Of a stretch of DNA of 56,643 nt, positions 52,164-56,643 are shown piece by piece. Where the stretch lies: positions 1-56,643 of the forward strand of contig CAJUSW010000016.1 in assembly GCA_910589485.1 (NCBI GenBank). The letters run 5' to 3'. The notes below the pieces were generated by a model. It was not told the DNA's origin, did not search any database, and saw nothing but the letters and a program-made list of their open reading frames with translations. The DNA comes from an uncultured Duncaniella sp. Its GTDB lineage: Bacteria > Bacteroidota > Bacteroidia > Bacteroidales > Muribaculaceae. Position 1 is the first letter of the stretch. The number at the start of each line of letters is the position of its first letter. The translations under genes and the position numbers were made by a program.

Positions 52164-53474
52164 ATGAAGATAGAGAAAATTATCGGTCGTGAAGTCCTTG
52201 ACTCACGTGGCAATCCTACCGTAGAGGTAGACGTAATCCTCGAATCCGGAGCACGTGGCCGTGCATCCGTTCCCTCGGGCGCATCAACCGGCGTAAACGA
52301 AGCTCTCGAGCTCCGCGACGGTGACAAGGCTCGCTACATGGGCAAGGGTGTACAGAAGGCTGTTGCCAACGTTAACGGCCCCATCGCCGAGGCCCTCAAG
52401 GGTATGAGCGCTCTCGATCAGATCCGCATCGACGAGACTATGCTCGCACTCGACGGCACCGACACCAAGAGCAACCTCGGCGCTAACGCCATCCTCGGTG
52501 TATCGCTCGCCGTTGCCAAGGCTGCTGCCGACTATCTCGACCTCCCCCTCTACAAATACATCGGTGGTTGCAACACCTACTGCCTCCCCGTTCCCATGAT
52601 GAACATCATCAACGGTGGCGCTCACTCCGACGCTCCCATCTGCTTCCAGGAGTTCATGATCCGTCCCATCGGCGCATGCTGCTTCAAGGAGGGTATCCGC
52701 ATGGGCACCGAGGTGTTCCACAACCTTAAGAAAGTTCTCCATGACCGTGGCCTCTCTACCGCAGTAGGCGACGAGGGTGGTTTCGCTCCCGCTCTCGACG
52801 GCACCGAGGACGCTCTCAACGTGATCATCAAGGCTATCGAGCTCGCCGGCTACGTACCCGGAAAGGACGTGACCATCGGTCTCGACTGCGCCGCTTCCGA
52901 GTTTGCCAAGGAGCAGGCCGACGGCTCATTCATCTATGACTACACCTGGAAGCAGGGTGCCGACGCTCCCAAGCTCACCAGCGAGCAGCAGGCTCAGTTC
53001 CTCAAGGAGCTCGTTGAGAAGTACCCCATCGACTCTATCGAGGACGGTATGGGCGAGAACGACTGGGCAGGCTGGAAGGTCCTCACCGACCTCATCGGCG
53101 ATCGTTGCCAGCTCGTAGGCGACGACCTCTTCGTTACCAACGTTAAGTATCTCCAGCGCGGTATCAACGAGGGTTGCGCTAACTCTATCCTCGTTAAGGT
53201 TAACCAGATCGGTTCACTCACCGAGACCCTCCGTGCCGTTGAGCTCGCTCAGCGTAACGGTTACACCGCTGTGATCTCTCACCGTTCGGGCGAGACCGAG
53301 GATGCCACCATCGCTGACATCGCCGTTGCTACCAACGCCGGACAGATCAAGACCGGTTCTGCAAGCCGTTCCGACCGTATGGCCAAGTACAACCAGCTCC
53401 TCCGCATCCAGGAAGAGCTCGGCCCCGATGCCGCTTACGGTTATGGCAAGCGCACCAAGCGTCCCCAGGCATAA
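52164..53474 (+). CDS. eno: Enolase (phosphopyruvate hydratase)
   Basis: A 436-residue glycolytic enzyme that interconverts 2-phosphoglycerate and phosphoenolpyruvate. Key features: GASTGVNEALELRD, E204 in GDEGGFAP, metal site segments SIEDGMGENDW and DDLFVTN, and K345 in SILVKVNQIG. SHRSGETED is intact. Codon use is strongly biased to a few C-ending codons, as expected of a highly expressed gene. A single-gene transcript between two inverted copies of element B. Confidence 0.98.
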   Translation: MKIEKIIGREVLDSRGNPTVEVDVILESGARGRASVPSGASTGVNEALELRDGDKARYMGKGVQKAVANVNGPIAEALKGMSALDQIRIDETMLALDGTDTKSNLGANAILGVSLAVAKAAADYLDLPLYKYIGGCNTYCLPVPMMNIINGGAHSDAPICFQEFMIRPIGACCFKEGIRMGTEVFHNLKKVLHDRGLSTAVGDEGGFAPALDGTEDALNVIIKAIELAGYVPGKDVTIGLDCAASEFAKEQADGSFIYDYTWKQGADAPKLTSEQQAQFLKELVEKYPIDSIEDGMGENDWAGWKVLTDLIGDRCQLVGDDLFVTNVKYLQRGINEGCANSILVKVNQIGSLTETLRAVELAQRNGYTAVISHRSGETEDATIADIAVATNAGQIKTGSASRSDRMAKYNQLLRIQEELGPDAAYGYGKRTKRPQA

Positions 53475-53506
53475 TCTCGGCTGTAAAATAGCTTAGATAC
53501 CCATAT

Positions 53507-53551
53507 ATTGCGGGAAGGTTCCATTTCAGGAGGCTTCCCGCAATTCTTTTT
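53507..53551 (+). terminator. eno terminator
   Basis: ATTGCGGGAAG (53507-53517) pairs perfectly with CTTCCCGCAAT (53534-53544), and a T-run follows at 53546-53551. Confidence 0.88.
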
Positions 53552-53560
53552 ACCCCGGGC

Positions 53561-53590
53561 TTTGATATTCAAAGTATTTTTGTACCTTTG
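53561..53590 (+). promoter_or_regulatory. Promoter of the S9 peptidase gene
   Basis: TTTG (53561-53564), 18 bases, then TACCTTTG (53583-53590). The whole element B2 lies between this promoter and the start codon at 53834. Confidence 0.75.
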
Positions 53591-53631
53591 TGGACATCAG
53601 TGCTAACCAATCAATAATCGAAAGGATACAT

Positions 53632-53818
53632 TAAGTAAGTCGTAAAAATTAATGCACAAATAAATCGCAGTTATTTTTGCGGTATTTTGGCTGCGGAATG
53701 AAGGAGCATAGCGAGCTATGCGACTGAGTGACAAAGCCAAAATAGCCAAAAAGAACAAGATTTATTGGGCAAGCTCTTTAGGACTTACATATAGCGTTTA
53801 ATTTTTAAGACTTACTTA
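53632..53818. repeat. Palindromic element family B, copy B2 (inverted relative to B1)
   Basis: A 187-bp element with the same TAAGTAAGTC / GACTTACTTA ends. It is the reverse complement of B1, collinear over its full length. Its centre (GGAGCATAGCGAGCTATGCG) is a long palindrome, and TTTTGGCT/AGCCAAAA pairs around it. It is transcribed as part of the leader of the S9 peptidase gene and ends 15 bases before the start codon. Confidence 0.88.
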
Positions 53819-53833
53819 TCTCATTCATCAACC

Positions 53834-56299
53834 ATGAAATTCAGATATCTGCTGTGTTGCGCCTCGCTTGTGGCGGGGCTGTCGGCCGGAGCCGACACTG
53901 TGCGCGTCAGTTCAATGCGCTATGCCGGTCCTTATCCACTCACGGCTCCCTTTGAAATAGACAGTGTTGACGTGTCTTCGGCCAAGTATGACCGTGCGGC
54001 GCGTCTGGCCACACCCATCTCGCTCGATCTGGTGAAGACCGCCGGTCGCGAGTTCGCCGACTCGGTACTTCCCACAACCGGAGGCGATGCCTTGCATCTG
54101 CTCTCGTTTGACCTCGATAACTCTCGCTACGCCTCGGCCGGTATAACGGTGAAGGGAGTGAAGAGCTATGAAATGTATATCGACGGACGTAAGGCCTCGG
54201 GAGGAAAGCAGGCTTTGACCCCGCGCACCCGTTCGGTGGTGATCAAGTGCCTCACCGACACCTCGGCTGTGGCCGATACTGTGAGGGTGTCTATCGATAC
54301 CGATGCGCCCGATGCCTTTACAGTGAATCCGTCGGACGGTCGCAGGTATTCCACACGCGACATGTTTACCGGCCGCTTCATCGGATCAGTGGCCGTCTCC
54401 CCCTCTGGCAAGTATCTCTATACCGGATACTACAATGTGGATCACGATGGAAAGCGTTCGGCCGATGAGTATGTGCTCTCCGAGGCTTCCACTGGTCGTG
54501 TTGTGGCCATGCGTCACGATCCTCTCGCGTGGATGCCCAAGAGCGACCTGATGTATTACACACGTGAGCGTAATAAGAAGATAGAACTGGTGACGGTCGA
54601 TCCCGCCACATGGAGCGAGAAAATAGTGGCCTCGGGCCTCCCCTCGATGCGTTTCACCATCTCGCCCACCGAGGACTTCATCATCTATACCCGCACAGTA
54701 AATGGCCCGCGTGAGAAGAACGAGGGGCTTTATCAGATACTCAACCCCGAGGACCGTCAGCCAGGCTGGCGCAACCGCGGCCAGATCATGAAATACGACT
54801 TCGCTACCGGCATCTCGTCGCCCCTCACTCACGGCTACAAGGGAGTGTCGGCCTCGAATGTTACCGACGACGGCTCCAAGATGCTGTTCATGGTCTACGA
54901 TCAGGACTTCGTGAAGCGTCCGTCATCGCTCGCGTCGCTCTATCTTCTCGACCTCACCACCATGAAGGCCGAGTGCCTTGTGGAGAAGGACGGATTCATG
55001 AAGGGGGCGGTGATATCTCCCGACGGTACTAAGGTGGCCCTCACAGCATCGCCCGAGGCGTTCGGAGGCGTGGGTAAGAACCTGCCCGATGGTATGGTGC
55101 CCAACATGTATGACTCGCAGCTCTACGTGATGGATATTGCCTCGCGCGAGATCACACCTCTCACCCGCGACTTTGACCCGTCGGTCAACGATATGCGCTG
55201 GAGCCGTGCCGATGGATGTATATACTTCTCGGCCGACGATCGCGACCGCAAGTCGCTCTTCCGTGCCAATCCTGTCAACGGTAAGGTGGAGTCGCTCGGC
55301 GTGCCCGAGGATTATGTGATGCGCTACTCGCTCGCGGCAAATGCTCCTGTCGTTGCCTATGCCGGACAGAGTTCCGACAATTCCGTGAGACTTTACTCGC
55401 TCGATACCCGCAAACTGAAACACACTGTGCGCGACGACCTCAATCCGGTGCGTACAGCCGGGCTCCGCATCAGCCCCACCCACGACTGGTCGTTCCGCAC
55501 ATCGCGAGGCGACACCGTTCATGCCCGCTACAATCTGCCCATCGATTATGTTGAGGGTAAGAAGTATCCGGTGATCGTGTACTACTACGGAGGCTGTAAC
55601 CCTGTGCAGCGTCTGCTTGAGACCACTTACAATCCCCAGCTCTTTGCCTCGCATGGATTTGTGTCCATGGTGATCAATCCGAGCGGAGCTGCCGGATTCG
55701 GTCAGGAATTTGCCGCCCGCCACGTGGCTACGGCCGGCGAAGGTGTTGCCGATGATATTATAGAGGGCGTGAAGCAGTTCACGGCCGAGCACTCATTTGT
55801 CGATGCCGATAAGATTGGATGTTGCGGAGCATCCTACGGAGGATTCATGACTCAGTATCTGCAGACCGTGACCGATATCTTCGCCGCTGCTATCTCTCAT
55901 GCCGGCATCAGCGATCACACCAGCTACTGGGGCGAGGGCTATTGGGGCTATTCCTATAGCCAGGTGAGCATGGGCGACAAGCTCCCGTGGTCCGACCGCG
56001 ATCTCTATGTGTCGCATAGTCCCCTTTACAATGCCGACAAAATCAACACCCCTTTGCTGTTCCTCCATGGCGATTCCGACACCAATGTGCCTTTTGGCGA
56101 GAGCGTGCAGATGTTCACAGCCCTCAAGCTGCTTGGCAAGGAGACAGCTATGGTGGCTGTGAAAGGACAGGACCATCACATCCTTGATTTCGATAAGCGC
56201 GAGAAGTGGCTGAGCACTATCATGGCATGGTTCACCAAATATCTTCAGGATGATTCTTCTTGGTGGGACAGCATGTATGACACCAAGGTGCTGAAATAA
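53834..56299 (+). CDS. S9 family (prolyl oligopeptidase/DPP-IV type) serine peptidase, exported
   Basis: An 821-residue protein with a signal peptide (about 1-20, ending GLSAGAD). A beta-propeller-like region covers about 150-540, with repeats such as DGSKMLFMVYDQ and SPDGTKVALTASPE. The C-terminal alpha/beta-hydrolase domain (about 560-815) carries S667 in CCGASYGGFM, an acid in HGDSDTNVPF (D747/D749) and H781 or H782 in GQDHHILDF. It should remove dipeptides or cut short peptides in the periplasm. Length fits Bacteroidetes S9 members. The long leader contains element B2. Confidence 0.95.
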   Translation: MKFRYLLCCASLVAGLSAGADTVRVSSMRYAGPYPLTAPFEIDSVDVSSAKYDRAARLATPISLDLVKTAGREFADSVLPTTGGDALHLLSFDLDNSRYASAGITVKGVKSYEMYIDGRKASGGKQALTPRTRSVVIKCLTDTSAVADTVRVSIDTDAPDAFTVNPSDGRRYSTRDMFTGRFIGSVAVSPSGKYLYTGYYNVDHDGKRSADEYVLSEASTGRVVAMRHDPLAWMPKSDLMYYTRERNKKIELVTVDPATWSEKIVASGLPSMRFTISPTEDFIIYTRTVNGPREKNEGLYQILNPEDRQPGWRNRGQIMKYDFATGISSPLTHGYKGVSASNVTDDGSKMLFMVYDQDFVKRPSSLASLYLLDLTTMKAECLVEKDGFMKGAVISPDGTKVALTASPEAFGGVGKNLPDGMVPNMYDSQLYVMDIASREITPLTRDFDPSVNDMRWSRADGCIYFSADDRDRKSLFRANPVNGKVESLGVPEDYVMRYSLAANAPVVAYAGQSSDNSVRLYSLDTRKLKHTVRDDLNPVRTAGLRISPTHDWSFRTSRGDTVHARYNLPIDYVEGKKYPVIVYYYGGCNPVQRLLETTYNPQLFASHGFVSMVINPSGAAGFGQEFAARHVATAGEGVADDIIEGVKQFTAEHSFVDADKIGCCGASYGGFMTQYLQTVTDIFAAAISHAGISDHTSYWGEGYWGYSYSQVSMGDKLPWSDRDLYVSHSPLYNADKINTPLLFLHGDSDTNVPFGESVQMFTALKLLGKETAMVAVKGQDHHILDFDKREKWLSTIMAWFTKYLQDDSSWWDSMYDTKVLK

Positions 56300-56351
56300 T
56301 ATCGGTCCGGTACTTATAATTATTAACCGGAATAGAGTATTTAATATTTAC

Positions 56352-56405
56352 GAGTGGAAAGCGCTTTGAGCCTAATAGGCGGAATTAGCACTTTCCACTC
56401 TTTCT
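56352..56405 (+). terminator. Terminator of the S9 peptidase gene
   Basis: A 14-bp stem with one mismatch (56352-56365 with 56387-56400), followed by TTTCTTC. A small inner CCTAATAGG hairpin lies in the loop. Confidence 0.8.
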
Positions 56406-56575
56406 TCATTATACCTCTGTTGAGAATAAATGGATGAAAAATGGGATTTTTAGAGGATTGAGGTGTTTTATTATGCAATGAGTTGATAATTAATGATATA
56501 TTGGTGTACCGTGCTTAAATACGTCTTTCAAGGTTACCGTATAAGTGTTAAATAACTGTTAAATTGCATTTGAAA
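56406..56575. other. Gene-free AT-rich stretch
   Basis: No gene or clear repeat is seen between the terminator and the promoter at 56576. The sequence is AT-rich. Confidence 0.5.
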
Positions 56576-56607
56576 TTTGGAGGAGAAAGAGAAAGTGTCT
56601 ACCTTTG
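56576..56607 (+). promoter_or_regulatory. Strong promoter at the right edge, gene outside the window
   Basis: TTTG (56576-56579), 20 bases, then TACCTTTG (56600-56607), a complete match. The following GAGAAGCACCCC and CAGTGGTGAA resemble, by memory, leaders of rRNA or tRNA operons in Bacteroidales, but the gene is not visible. Confidence 0.7.
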
Positions 56608-56643
56608 CACTCGCTTTTGAGAAGCACCCCTCACAGTGGTGAA

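Overview
The window looks like chromosomal DNA from a member of the Bacteroidales, most probably a gut Muribaculaceae-type organism. Four things point there. Promoters follow the Bacteroidetes pattern, a TTTG-type -33 element about 19-20 bases before TAnnTTTG. Shine-Dalgarno sequences are weak or absent. The gene families are characteristic (DUF2027/Smr, DUF6808-like, C69 dipeptidases, TonB receptor with a carboxypeptidase-like N-terminal domain). Spacers also carry hairpin-rich repeats. The family-level assignment is inference; no 16S rRNA lies in the window.

Left part (1-7.1 kb): a repeat-rich gene-poor start, two paralogous ECF-type sigma genes (the second degenerate) with related promoters, an OmpH/Skp-like lipoprotein behind a 56-residue membrane protein, pepD, a secreted muramidase and rubrerythrin. 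From 7.3 to 28.2 kb the DNA is ordinary, dense core genome: DUF1810, a cysteine desulfidase-like protein, a lipoprotein/PagL-like pair, GNAT, the topA-rluA-smr-flavodoxin operon running left and fabD running right, a DUF2156 protein, a glycosidase-like lipoprotein overlapping a phosphoesterase, rpsU, a minus-strand run (glucosaminidase, DEAD-box helicase, HAD phosphatase, esterase), lpxB and a DUF6808-like protein.

The middle (28.2-35.8 kb) is the most unusual part. It holds a cobalamin riboswitch with its own promoter and terminator but no B12 gene behind it, and a Cys-rich exported protein with a TonB receptor. It also holds a GH28-like protein lacking the usual active-site histidine and two near-identical palindromic elements of about 170 bp. 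Last comes a 1.7-kb island in which one unrecognised gene is bracketed by inverted arms of about 200 bp.

Right part (35.8-56.6 kb): a zinc metallopeptidase, aquaporin, a five-gene operon with 4-base overlaps (C69 dipeptidase, pcrA/uvrD, nspC, glycosyltransferase, radC), and a Rieske-like lipoprotein/SRPBCC/pyrE operon. A nitroreductase and carAB follow, which with pyrE makes a pyrimidine neighbourhood, then enolase and a prolyl-oligopeptidase-family enzyme. Enolase is flanked by two 187-bp palindromic elements in opposite orientation. The element on the right lies between the promoter and start codon of the peptidase gene. The window ends in a strong promoter whose gene lies outside.

Candidates for undescribed biology are the orphan cobalamin riboswitch transcript, the repeat-bracketed single-gene island, and the two palindromic element families, which have different ends but a shared central core.
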